A stretch of 64,000 nucleotides of DNA from Seonamhaeicola sp. (GTDB lineage Bacteria > Bacteroidota > Bacteroidia > Flavobacteriales > Flavobacteriaceae): NCBI RefSeq assembly GCF_028281565.1, contig NZ_JANQJQ010000041.1, forward strand, positions 173,065 through 237,064, in the 5' to 3' direction. The translations under genes and the position numbers were made by a program. Under the pieces are notes generated by a model. That model made no database searches and was not told where the DNA came from. It worked only from the letters and a program-made list of their open reading frames with translations. The stretch's first letter is position 1. The number at the start of each line of letters is the position of its first letter. Of this stretch, positions 26,034-34,130 are shown one piece after another.

Positions 26034-27791
26034 ATGAATATATTTAAAAAAGGTATTTTAGCCCTTCTAGCTTTAGGTCTTGTAATATCATGTGGTGATG
26101 ACGATTCCCTAACCGGACCACCAGGGTTGTCTAAGATTACATTTTCAACTTTAGAAGTAACTGTTGGGCCGGATAAAAATGGTTTAGAGGACGGTACATA
26201 TGTTACTGTAAAACCTACGGCTATAGGAGTTACATCTTATCTTGTTGATTTTGGTGATGGTAGTGCTCCAGTTACAGTTGAAGAACCGGGAGGTACAGCT
26301 GTAACAGCTTCACATGATTATTCTAACGAAGCTCAAGAAGCTACATATACCATAACGGTAACAGCACAATCAAATAGAGGTCTTGCAAGTGTTACCAAAA
26401 CAGAAGTTATAACAGTTGAGCATGAGGTTACTTCTATATCCTCAGCATCAGATTCGCCTATTATTATGGATGAAAACACCTATGCTATTTTTAGTGATGG
26501 TATGGAAATAGATGGTGCTTTAGTTGCTTATTCAAACAATGCATCAAATGCCAATTTCGAAGCTGGTGATGCAGAGTATAATGAAGTAGCCGTTGGTGAT
26601 ATTAACAATAATGTCATTCAGTATTCCAGACTTAACGGTACTAACATGGCAACAATCTCCTTTAGCACGCCTATTACTATTGCAGATGTCTTTGGATCAA
26701 GCGGTTCTGCCGATTATTTTTACATAGACCTTCATTCTATTCATGAAATAGGTGTTGATATGGTAAAGATCTCATTAGGTGGTAAAACTTTTGAGCAAGC
26801 CTTAGATAACAATGTGTGGACTGGATTAGAAATTGATTTGGCTGCTGAAGGTATTGCTCAAATTGACGACATCACGCTGGAATTAGGTACAGGTGGTACG
26901 GCAAGTAATGAGGCGACGCTTAATGTGGATAACATTTTTCTTTACAGAGAACCTCTTTCAGTACCCGACTTTACTTTTGATGATGATGCCAGTGATTATG
27001 ACGTTACCTTTACCAACGCATCAGAGCTTGCAACCAGTTACAGCTGGGACTTTGGAGATGGCACAGGTAGCTCGACTGAAGAAAATCCAACCTACAGTTA
27101 TACGGATGATGGTTTGGAAAAAACCTATATGGTCACATTAACAACCACTAATTTCCTTAATAAAACAACTTCAATTACAAAAGAAGTTACCGTAGGTGGA
27201 CCAGCAGGACCTATTAATCCTGACATTCTTAAAGGTGATTTTGAACGTGAAGGCGGTTTGTCATCGGATGATACTAATATTAGAAATGCATGGAAAATAG
27301 CAACAACCACGGGAAGTAGTAACCCATTTGGCACTAGTTCTGATGGTTCTTGTATCGACTATGAGGGAACTCTAGGTTCTAAAACGAGAGGAGCAAAATG
27401 GTCAGGTAGCCAAAGTGCAAATCCTGATGGTACTGCGGTGCCTGGTAATACTAGATATGCATACCAGGCAGTTACATTAAGCCCTAATACGGATTACATT
27501 TTTGAGTACGAATATGCTATAAAAACAGGGGGAGCTGAAACTAATAGTATAGTTGCGTCAATTTTAAATGGCCATTTTAGTGATAGTGCTGATGCTGTTG
27601 CTAGTAATGCTTTAGTAAAGCATGTTGGCACTGAGGCAAAAGGAAAGTTTTCTGATAATTCCTGTTCAGGTGGTACAACAATGAAACTCCAGTTTAGATC
27701 TAATGCTGTAGGTGAGGTAGCTATATTTATATACGCCGTAACAGATGTAGATGCTTATGTGGATAATGTTAAGGTGTATCCTGCAGAATAA
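26034..27791 (+). CDS. Double-PKD surface lipoprotein, probable alginate-binding protein
   Basis: A 585-aa lipoprotein (Cys20 in VISC). Order of domains: PKD-like repeat (about 45-130), a beta-sandwich resembling a carbohydrate-binding jelly-roll (about 135-315), a second PKD domain with YSWDFGDG (about 320-400), and a C-terminal module (about 410-585) homologous to that of the preceding protein. The multimodular layout fits an extended surface glycan-binding protein working with SusD. Codon 41 bp after the upstream stop; one operon. Confidence 0.75.
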   Translation: MNIFKKGILALLALGLVISCGDDDSLTGPPGLSKITFSTLEVTVGPDKNGLEDGTYVTVKPTAIGVTSYLVDFGDGSAPVTVEEPGGTAVTASHDYSNEAQEATYTITVTAQSNRGLASVTKTEVITVEHEVTSISSASDSPIIMDENTYAIFSDGMEIDGALVAYSNNASNANFEAGDAEYNEVAVGDINNNVIQYSRLNGTNMATISFSTPITIADVFGSSGSADYFYIDLHSIHEIGVDMVKISLGGKTFEQALDNNVWTGLEIDLAAEGIAQIDDITLELGTGGTASNEATLNVDNIFLYREPLSVPDFTFDDDASDYDVTFTNASELATSYSWDFGDGTGSSTEENPTYSYTDDGLEKTYMVTLTTTNFLNKTTSITKEVTVGGPAGPINPDILKGDFEREGGLSSDDTNIRNAWKIATTTGSSNPFGTSSDGSCIDYEGTLGSKTRGAKWSGSQSANPDGTAVPGNTRYAYQAVTLSPNTDYIFEYEYAIKTGGAETNSIVASILNGHFSDSADAVASNALVKHVGTEAKGKFSDNSCSGGTTMKLQFRSNAVGEVAIFIYAVTDVDAYVDNVKVYPAE

Positions 27792-27800
27792 ATTTTTATA

Positions 27801-28718
27801 ATGAAAAAAACCTTCCGGAAAGACATATTAATAGTAATTTTAATAACACTTGTATCTGTAAGTGCTACTTGTCAAGACAAGGCAAGTAGTGTTTCAGATA
27901 CGGAAGTAAAAGTTGAAAAGAAGCGCAAAAAGAAAAAAAAGAAGGTAAAGCTTCCTGATATTGATTTAAGCCATTGGAAAGTAACACTTCCTGTTGCAAA
28001 TGATAAAGGGAAACCGGTTGAAATTGAACCGCCTGAGATTCTTGATTTTGCTGAAATGGAAGTTGCAAAACCTTATATGTATATAGATTCTACCAGAGGA
28101 GCCATTGTGTTCCATGCCATGCCTACGGACTCTAAGACCAGGAATACCAAGTATACCAGATCTGAGTTAAGGGAACAAATGGAACCGGGTAACAATAATG
28201 TGAACTGGACCTTTGCAGATGGCGCTTATATGCGAGGAAAGCTGGCAATGGAGGCAACAACCAGGGATTCCGAGGGTAAGTATCACAGAACCATAATCAT
28301 GCAAATTCACGGTCGCCTGACCAATGAACAGCGTGATTTAATTGGGGAAGATGATAATAATGCACCACCTATATTGAAGATCTATTGGGATAAAGGTAAA
28401 ATCAGGGTGAAAACCAAAGTGCTTAAGAACGTTAATGTAGGTGTACCCGCAATATTACATGAAGATGCCTGGGGTGATGATGAAGGGTTTAATTTTGAAC
28501 AGGAAGTAGGGTTTAAAAAGTTTACACTTGAAGTTAAAGTATCTGAAGGCAAGTTGGTTGTGATTCTAAATAAGAATGAGTATAAAGTTTATGAAAATAT
28601 CCACATGAGAAAATGGGGTGTTTTTGAGAACTATTTTAAAGCCGGTAATTATTTCCAGACCAGGGATAAAGGCGCTTTTTCAAAAGTTAGGTTTTACGAG
28701 CTGGAAGTGAGTCATTAG
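27801..28718 (+). CDS. PL7 alginate lyase with lysine-rich linker
   Basis: Endolytic-type alginate lyase, 305 aa. The three PL7 signatures are present: RSELR (residues 120-124), QIHG (168-171, catalytic His170) and YFKAGNY (278-284, catalytic Tyr). Between signal peptide and catalytic domain is a striking basic stretch, residues 37-50, of almost only Lys and Arg. A Cys24 in SATC may be a lipid anchor, though Thr at -1 is unusual. It begins 10 bp after the PKD gene and shares LPDIDLSHWKVTLP with the next gene, evidence of tandem duplication. Confidence 0.9.
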   Translation: MKKTFRKDILIVILITLVSVSATCQDKASSVSDTEVKVEKKRKKKKKKVKLPDIDLSHWKVTLPVANDKGKPVEIEPPEILDFAEMEVAKPYMYIDSTRGAIVFHAMPTDSKTRNTKYTRSELREQMEPGNNNVNWTFADGAYMRGKLAMEATTRDSEGKYHRTIIMQIHGRLTNEQRDLIGEDDNNAPPILKIYWDKGKIRVKTKVLKNVNVGVPAILHEDAWGDDEGFNFEQEVGFKKFTLEVKVSEGKLVVILNKNEYKVYENIHMRKWGVFENYFKAGNYFQTRDKGAFSKVRFYELEVSH

Positions 28719-28754
28719 TTCTTTGAAAGTATGTGTGTATTAAGACAAATAAAG

Positions 28755-29693
28755 ATGCATTTAAAATTACCACTTTGGTTGTGGGTATTGTTTATGTTTA
28801 CCATGGCTTGCCAAACCGGGGATATACAGGATGAATCAGAACCAACTGGAGAAACCCCTGTTGAGGAGGCTCCTGAAGAAGAGCAGGAAGAGGAAAATGG
28901 AGAAGAAAATGGAGAAGAAAATGGATCTGATTTTAAACTGCCGGACATTGATTTAAGCCATTGGAAAGTCACCTTGCCAATAGGAAACCCAACAGAGGTG
29001 CATCCACCGGAGATTTTGGATTATGCCACCAATGAAACGTTAAAGCCGTTTTTCTATAATGATTCAGTTAACGGCGCATTAGTGTTTCATACCTATCCGG
29101 GAGCATCCACGGCAAATTCATCTTACTCAAGAACAGAGTTAAGAGAATTGATGAATCCCTCAGACAGGGGAAAGACCAATTGGACCTTTAAACAAGGGGG
29201 TAACATGAAAGGGAAGTTGCAAATGGAGGATGTTTCAAAAGGTAGTGATGGAAAGTATCATAGGACAATAATAATGCAAATACACGGCAGGCTCACAGAT
29301 GCACAGCGGGATCTAATAGGTGAAAATGATAATAATGCCCCACCTATGTTAAAGATTTACTGGACCTATGGCTATGTTAGGGTGAAGACCAAAGTATTAA
29401 AAGATTTAAATGCGTCTGATACGGAAATATTACATACGGATGCCTGGGGAGATGACGATGGATATACATTTGAAACCTATGTAGGGTTTGATCCGTTTAC
29501 CCTGGAAGTAAAGGCAGAAGAAGGAAGAATGGAAGTGATCTTAAATGATGATGAAAACGTAGTTTACAATGATGTTCACATTCAAAAATGGGGTGTTTTT
29601 GAAAACTATTTTAAAGCCGGAAACTATTTGGCTACTAAAGATGAAGGTGCTTTTGCAACAGTGAAGTACTATGAATTGGAAGTAACACATTAA
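28755..29693 (+). CDS. PL7 alginate lyase with acidic linker, surface lipoprotein
   Basis: Tandem paralogue of the preceding lyase. RTELR (126-130), QIHG (175-178) and YFKAGNY (285-291) are intact. The start at 28755 gives a compact lipoprotein signal (Cys19 in TMAC); an ATG at 28731 is an alternative. Residues 23-58 form a Glu/Gly/Asn linker, partly encoded by three 12-bp tandem repeats at 28890-28925 (GAAGAAAATGGA type). Acidic residues after the lipid Cys fit a surface-export signal in this phylum. Last gene of the susC operon. Confidence 0.9.
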   Translation: MHLKLPLWLWVLFMFTMACQTGDIQDESEPTGETPVEEAPEEEQEEENGEENGEENGSDFKLPDIDLSHWKVTLPIGNPTEVHPPEILDYATNETLKPFFYNDSVNGALVFHTYPGASTANSSYSRTELRELMNPSDRGKTNWTFKQGGNMKGKLQMEDVSKGSDGKYHRTIIMQIHGRLTDAQRDLIGENDNNAPPMLKIYWTYGYVRVKTKVLKDLNASDTEILHTDAWGDDDGYTFETYVGFDPFTLEVKAEEGRMEVILNDDENVVYNDVHIQKWGVFENYFKAGNYLATKDEGAFATVKYYELEVTH

Positions 29694-29699
29694 AAATAT

Positions 29700-29725
29700 C
29701 CCCTTGAGGGGATTATAGGGGTGTC
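29700..29725. repeat. CCCCTTGAGGGG intergenic repeat
   Basis: The segment CCCCTTGAGGGGATTATAGG directly after the PL7 gene resembles copies at about 14691 and 33945 (reverse). It is a small palindrome-containing intergenic repeat of unknown function. Confidence 0.55.
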
Positions 29726-29780
29726 AGATTAGACAATATTAAAGAGTATGTTTTATATAGTTTGAGTTTGTTTGTAGTTT

Positions 29781-29816
29781 GAATTTTACTGGTTGTTTAT
29801 AACACCAGTAAAATTC
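29781..29816. terminator. Perfect 13-bp inverted repeat after the susC operon
   Basis: Arms GAATTTTACTGGT and ACCAGTAAAATTC with a 10-base loop. No T-tract follows on the plus strand, so it may be a terminator that works without one, a 3' stabilising hairpin, or a protein site. Confidence 0.45.
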
Positions 29817-29866
29817 TGCTAAAAAACAAATGATGATTTCGCCAATTTTTTTTAATTTAACAAAAT

Positions 29867-29876
29867 TGGTTAGCCA
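29867..29876. promoter_or_regulatory. Single GntR operator element upstream of gntR
   Basis: TGGTTAGCCA, one element of the TGGNNNNCCA operator, 105 bp before the regulator start. It suggests autoregulation. A canonical promoter could not be placed next to it. Confidence 0.55.
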
Positions 29877-29980
29877 ATTAAAAGTCATGAGAGTAAAGTT
29901 TAAAGATAATAAAGCAATAATAAGAGGAATAGTAGTTTAGGAGTAGATCTCATAAACGGTTCCAGGAAAAGTTTTAGCAT

Positions 29981-30688
29981 ATGAAGATAGAAGCAATCAC
30001 AATAAACGATAGTAAAAAAGTACAAAATGCAATAATCGCTAAGATTAGAGATTTAATTAATTATAAAAATCTGGAACCCGGAGATAAATTGCCTTCGGAG
30101 CGCATGTTGGCTGAAAAGTTTGAAGTAACCAGAAGTAATGTTAGGGATGCTATTCAGACACTTGAATTTTACGGACTCTTAAAATCCATTCCCCAAAGTG
30201 GAACTTTTGTGGCAAATATTGGAGTCATTGCATTGAACGGCATGATTGAAGATATTTTAAGATTAGATGAGCCGGATTTTAAATCACTGGTGGAAACCAG
30301 AATTCTTTTAGAATTAAAAACAGCCAGTTTAGCAGCATCAAGAAGAACGGAAGCCGATTTAGAACACATGAAAGAGACATTGGATGCTTATACTAAAAAG
30401 GTGATGAATAATGAAGATGCGGTTCAGGAAGATCTATTGTTTCATTTAGCCATTGCAAAAGCAAGTGGTAACAGTACTATGAATACCTTAATGTTAACAA
30501 TCACCCCGGAGATTATTACCAACTTTGAAAAGTATCATGTATGTGATGAAAACCAGGCCTTTTTAGGTATTCAGGAACATACCGATATCTATGAAGCGAT
30601 TAAAAATCAAGAGCCTGCTTTGGCTAAAGAAAAAATGAAAATTCACTTTAAGGCACTATATCAATTTTGCTATAGTACCGAAGATTAA
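29981..30688 (+). CDS. GntR/FadR-family repressor of the alginate locus
   Basis: A 235-aa regulator with an N-terminal winged helix (about 12-80: PGDKLPSERMLAEKFEVTRS, then GLLKSIPQSGTFVA) and a C-terminal all-helical FCD ligand domain (about 90-225). FadR-subgroup regulators bind TGGTNNNACCA-like palindromes, the very motif iterated on the three alginate promoters. Ligand is probably DEH or KDG, by position. It is likely an autoregulated repressor. Confidence 0.85.
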   Translation: MKIEAITINDSKKVQNAIIAKIRDLINYKNLEPGDKLPSERMLAEKFEVTRSNVRDAIQTLEFYGLLKSIPQSGTFVANIGVIALNGMIEDILRLDEPDFKSLVETRILLELKTASLAASRRTEADLEHMKETLDAYTKKVMNNEDAVQEDLLFHLAIAKASGNSTMNTLMLTITPEIITNFEKYHVCDENQAFLGIQEHTDIYEAIKNQEPALAKEKMKIHFKALYQFCYSTED

Positions 30689-30700
30689 ATATAGCATTTG

Positions 30701-30778
30701 AAGTTGGGAGTGCACGTCTTGGCTTCATTTAAATAGAAATGTAGGAGGGAAGTAAATACTTTTAAGTATTTCTTCACA
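30701..30778 (+). promoter_or_regulatory. Structured leader of the permease operon (motif shared with susC leader)
   Basis: Hairpin GAAGTTGGGA / TCTTGGCTTC (with G:T pairs) carries the loop GTGCACG. The motif GGAGGGAAGTAAA follows at 30744-30756 and pairs forward into AAGTATTTCTTC. The loop and motif match those at 20224 and 20261 while the stem sequences differ. Confidence 0.5.
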
Positions 30779-30898
30779 AAAAGATTATAACCTTAAATAA
30801 CGGTTTGATTTATAATGACATATAGATCAACAGAGGTATAGTATTGTTCAAAGTTAAAGAATAACAAGAGTTTAATTACTCTTTTAAATAACAAAAAC

Positions 30899-32200
30899 AT
30901 GAAAATAAAAGGACTAAGATGGTGGGTAGTTGGATTAATAGCACTTGCTACCATTATCAACTATATAGATAGACAGTCATTAAGCGTGCTTTGGCCGGAA
31001 ATTGCTGCGGATCTTTATCCCGATAAATCAGCTGATGAGCATAAGTCAATTTATGCCATCATTTCAATCATTTTCGTGTTTTCCTATGCCTTTGGCCAGG
31101 CCATTTTTGGAAAAATATTTGATTGGGTCGGTACACGTATAGGATTTGTGCTTTCCATTGGTTTTTGGTCGGTGGCAACTGCCTTACATGCTTTGGCTAA
31201 AGGATTATTAAGCTTTGGTATATTTCGTGCCATTTTAGGAGTGGCAGAAGCCGGAAACTGGCCCGGAGCCACCAAAGGAAATGCGGAGTGGTTCCCAACT
31301 AAGGAACGAGCGCTGGCACAGGGTATTTTTAATTCCGGGGCTGCTATTGGTGGTATTATTTCTATTCCGCTAATCGCATTTATGACGATTCATTTTAGTT
31401 GGCAGGCCATATTTGTTTTGGTTGGTTTAGCTGGATTGCTTTGGTTGGTTCCATGGTTGATCTTAGTGAAAGCACCGCCTAAAGCACATCCCTGGATTAC
31501 CGAAAAAGAAAAGGAATATATCCTGACAGGTCAAAAGAACGAAGACGTAGAGGAAGATTCTGAGGGCGAAGAAGAGGGGTACGTGCCTAATACAAAAGAA
31601 TTACTATCCCATAAACAAAGCTGGGGAGTTATTATAGCGTCAGCTGCTATTGACCCTATTTGGTGGCTGTTTGTATTCTGGATCCCAATTTATCTTTTTG
31701 AAGTATATGGTATGGATGTAAAATCCATCGGAATATATGGTTGGGTACCTTATGTAGGTGCCATGCTAGGTGCCTGGTTTGGGGGCTTATTAGCCCAAAA
31801 CAGATTAAAAGCCGGATGGACGGTCAATAAAACCAGAAAACTGGTAATCACGCTGGGTTGTTTAATCATGTTGCCATCCTTATTGGCTATGGCTAACCCG
31901 GGAGCACCGGTAACAGCAGTGTTGATAATGGCTGTTATATTATTTGGATTTCAAACAGCCATTGGTAACGTTCAAACACTTCCAAGTGATTTTTTCAGTG
32001 GTAAAACCGTAGGGACCCTGGCAGGGTTTTCCGGAATGGCAGCCAAACTGGGTGCTGTGGGATTAACATCTTTAGTGCCCTGGTTAACCAGCGGGGGAAA
32101 TTATACGCCTGCTTTTATTATAGGAGCGGCATTGGCCATTATTGCACTTGCCAGTGTATGGGGATTATGCGGAAAGATTGTGCCTTTAAAAAAGAAATAA
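30899..32200 (+). CDS. MFS hexuronate/DEH permease (ExuT-like, ACS family)
   Basis: A 12-TM major facilitator protein of the anion:cation symporter group, 433 aa. The first helix region shows NYIDRQSLSVLWPEIA, as in hexuronate transporters, and the motif FGKIFDWVGTR follows TM2. The central loop (about 205-235) is unusually acidic. In alginate loci this family moves DEH or related uronates over the inner membrane. It heads an operon with two SDR reductases, 210 bp after gntR. Confidence 0.85.
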   Translation: MKIKGLRWWVVGLIALATIINYIDRQSLSVLWPEIAADLYPDKSADEHKSIYAIISIIFVFSYAFGQAIFGKIFDWVGTRIGFVLSIGFWSVATALHALAKGLLSFGIFRAILGVAEAGNWPGATKGNAEWFPTKERALAQGIFNSGAAIGGIISIPLIAFMTIHFSWQAIFVLVGLAGLLWLVPWLILVKAPPKAHPWITEKEKEYILTGQKNEDVEEDSEGEEEGYVPNTKELLSHKQSWGVIIASAAIDPIWWLFVFWIPIYLFEVYGMDVKSIGIYGWVPYVGAMLGAWFGGLLAQNRLKAGWTVNKTRKLVITLGCLIMLPSLLAMANPGAPVTAVLIMAVILFGFQTAIGNVQTLPSDFFSGKTVGTLAGFSGMAAKLGAVGLTSLVPWLTSGGNYTPAFIIGAALAIIALASVWGLCGKIVPLKKK

Positions 32201-32245
32201 GATCATAAAATAAAAAACAAGTAATAAAAAATTAAATTAAAGAAT

Positions 32246-33010
32246 ATGAGTAATTTAAATGGAAAAGTAGCAGTAATTACTGGTGCGACCGGAGGTATTG
32301 GTTTTCAAGTGGCGAAAAGACTTGGACAAGACGGATATACCGTGATTTTAAATGGTATTGAAGACGAGATCGGAGCCCAAAGAGTGGAAGAACTTAAAGC
32401 TGAAGGTATCAAATCGGAATACTATGGTTTCGATGTTACAAATGAAGAAGCAGTAACGTCTAACATCAATAAGATTGGTGAAAAATATGGGAAAATTGAT
32501 GTTTTAGTAAATAATGCCGGAGGTTTAGGCGGAAGATCCAGGTTTGAAGACATGACTACTGAATTTTACCGATTTGTAATGGCATTAAATCTGGACTCAA
32601 CCTTCTTTGCTTCAAGAGCAGCCATTCCGTTCTTAAAAAAGAGTGACAATGCTTCCATCATTAACTACACGTCAAATGCAGGATGGAATGCCGGTGGTCC
32701 GGGAGCAGGTATCTATGGTACCTCTAAAGCTGCTGTACACACAATAACAAGAGCACTGGCAAAAGACTTGGCTGAATACGGCATTAGAGTTAATGCGGTG
32801 TCTCCCGGAACCATTGATACTGATTTTCATAAACAGATCAAATCCACTAAACCGGAAGTTTTTGCTTCATGGAAAAATAATATCATGTTAGGCAGATTAG
32901 GGCAACCTGAAGAGGTTGCAGGTGTCATTTCATTTTTAGTAAGTGAAGACGCGGCGTTCGTTACTGCTGAAACTGTACAAATTGGTGGTGGACAAGGTTT
33001 AGGAATATAA
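32246..33010 (+). CDS. SDR-family reductase, probable DEH reductase
   Basis: Classical short-chain dehydrogenase of 254 aa: TGATGGIG cofactor motif, NNAGG, and active site YGTSK. In alginate catabolism SDR enzymes reduce DEH to 2-keto-3-deoxygluconate with NADH or NADPH. Assignment rests on its place between the permease and a second SDR. It has about 40% visible similarity of pattern with the next SDR, so the two are distinct enzymes and may differ in cofactor use. Confidence 0.75.
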   Translation: MSNLNGKVAVITGATGGIGFQVAKRLGQDGYTVILNGIEDEIGAQRVEELKAEGIKSEYYGFDVTNEEAVTSNINKIGEKYGKIDVLVNNAGGLGGRSRFEDMTTEFYRFVMALNLDSTFFASRAAIPFLKKSDNASIINYTSNAGWNAGGPGAGIYGTSKAAVHTITRALAKDLAEYGIRVNAVSPGTIDTDFHKQIKSTKPEVFASWKNNIMLGRLGQPEEVAGVISFLVSEDAAFVTAETVQIGGGQGLGI

Positions 33011-33083
33011 AGTTATAAGGGTTTTGGTTAAATTTGCATAGTTCAAGCATTATTTAAAAGTACTCATTAAAGACCAGAATAGC

Positions 33084-33839
33084 ATGGGTAAATTAGAAGG
33101 AAAGGTTGCTGTAGTTACAGGAGGTTCCAGGGATATCGGAAGAGCCATATCCCTTAAGCTGGCTAAGGAAGGCGCCAAAGTAGTGGTAAACTACTATAAT
33201 TCGGAATCCGGAGCCAGGGAAACTGTTGACGAGATTAAGTCTTTGGGAGGCCAGGCCGTTGCAGTTAAAGCGGATGTGTCCAAACTGGCTGATATTCAGA
33301 ACTTAAAATCAAAGACTGTTGAAGCATTTGGAGATAAAGTCGATATTTTAGTGAATAATGCCGGTGGCCTTTTCGCCCGAAAAACATTGCAGGAGCTTGA
33401 TGAATCCTTTTATGACCTGGTTATGGGGGTTAATTTTAAGTCTACGGTTTTTGTAATGCAGGCCTTTGAGCCTTTAATGGGTAAAGGCACCTCAATTGTC
33501 AACATGTCTTCCCAGGCGGCAAGAGATGGCGGTGGTGGCGGATCGTCTTTATACAGTTCCTCCAAAGGGGCTGTAACCACATTTACCAGGGCTATGGCAA
33601 AAGAGCTCGGGCCTAAAGGAATTAGGGTCAATGCAGTTTGCCCGGGATTGATCGGAACCAAATTTCATGACGATTTTACCAAAGATGACATTAGGGCAAA
33701 AGTAGCAGGTGCTACGCCTTTAAGAAGAGAAGGAGGTGCAGAAGAAGTAGCGGATTTAGTGGCTTATTTAGTGTCAGATGAAGCGTCTTTTATAGCCGGC
33801 AATAATATTGATATTAATGGTGGTTTGGCGTTTAGCTAA
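33084..33839 (+). CDS. SDR-family reductase, second probable DEH reductase
   Basis: A 251-aa SDR. The cofactor motif reads TGGSRDIG, with Asp where many members have Gly; NNAGG and the active-site YSSSK are intact. Acidic or basic selectivity at the end of strand 2 (NYYNSES) hints at NADP(H) or NAD(H) choice but cannot be decided. Same operon as the permease; a terminator follows. Confidence 0.72.
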   Translation: MGKLEGKVAVVTGGSRDIGRAISLKLAKEGAKVVVNYYNSESGARETVDEIKSLGGQAVAVKADVSKLADIQNLKSKTVEAFGDKVDILVNNAGGLFARKTLQELDESFYDLVMGVNFKSTVFVMQAFEPLMGKGTSIVNMSSQAARDGGGGGSSLYSSSKGAVTTFTRAMAKELGPKGIRVNAVCPGLIGTKFHDDFTKDDIRAKVAGATPLRREGGAEEVADLVAYLVSDEASFIAGNNIDINGGLAFS

Positions 33840-33875
33840 AAACATATTAGAATAAAGGATTAAATGGAAGAAGAT

Positions 33876-33903
33876 CCGCAACAACGTTGCGGGTTTTGTT
33901 TTA
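33876..33903 (+). terminator. Terminator after the SDR genes
   Basis: CCGCAAC, loop AAC, GTTGCGG, then GTTTTGTTTT. It closes the alginate locus. Confidence 0.85.
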
Positions 33904-33938
33904 ACTTGAGTTTAATTCAATTTTCGGTTAACCCAAAA

Positions 33939-34016
33939 CACCCCTAAAGTCCCCTCAAGGGGACAATCGGTTGGGTAGCAGTCCTCCCTTGAGGGAGGAA
34001 TAAGGAGGGTGTTTGA
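33939..34016. repeat. Palindromic intergenic repeat with two G-rich arms
   Basis: CACCCCTAAAGTCCCCTCAA, then CCCTTGAGGGAGGAATAAGG and a GGGTGTTT end, form an inverted pair flanking about 40 bp. Related to the repeats at 14691 and 29700. It lies between the convergent SDR and AraC genes. Confidence 0.55.
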
Positions 34017-34130
34017 ATGGCGTTTTGTTTTTGAATTGATAATTGATAATCGACTGCTCATTGAAGCTTGAGTAATTTGAGTTATACCAGGTTAGGTGAC
34101 TGTAAATAGCCTACACCTTTGAACGGTTTA

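Noticed and set aside
28890..28925. Three 12-bp tandem repeats as a CRISPR or mobile feature
   Set aside because: They are in frame and encode the acidic linker of the PL7 lyase; no spacers exist. No CRISPR array was seen in the window.
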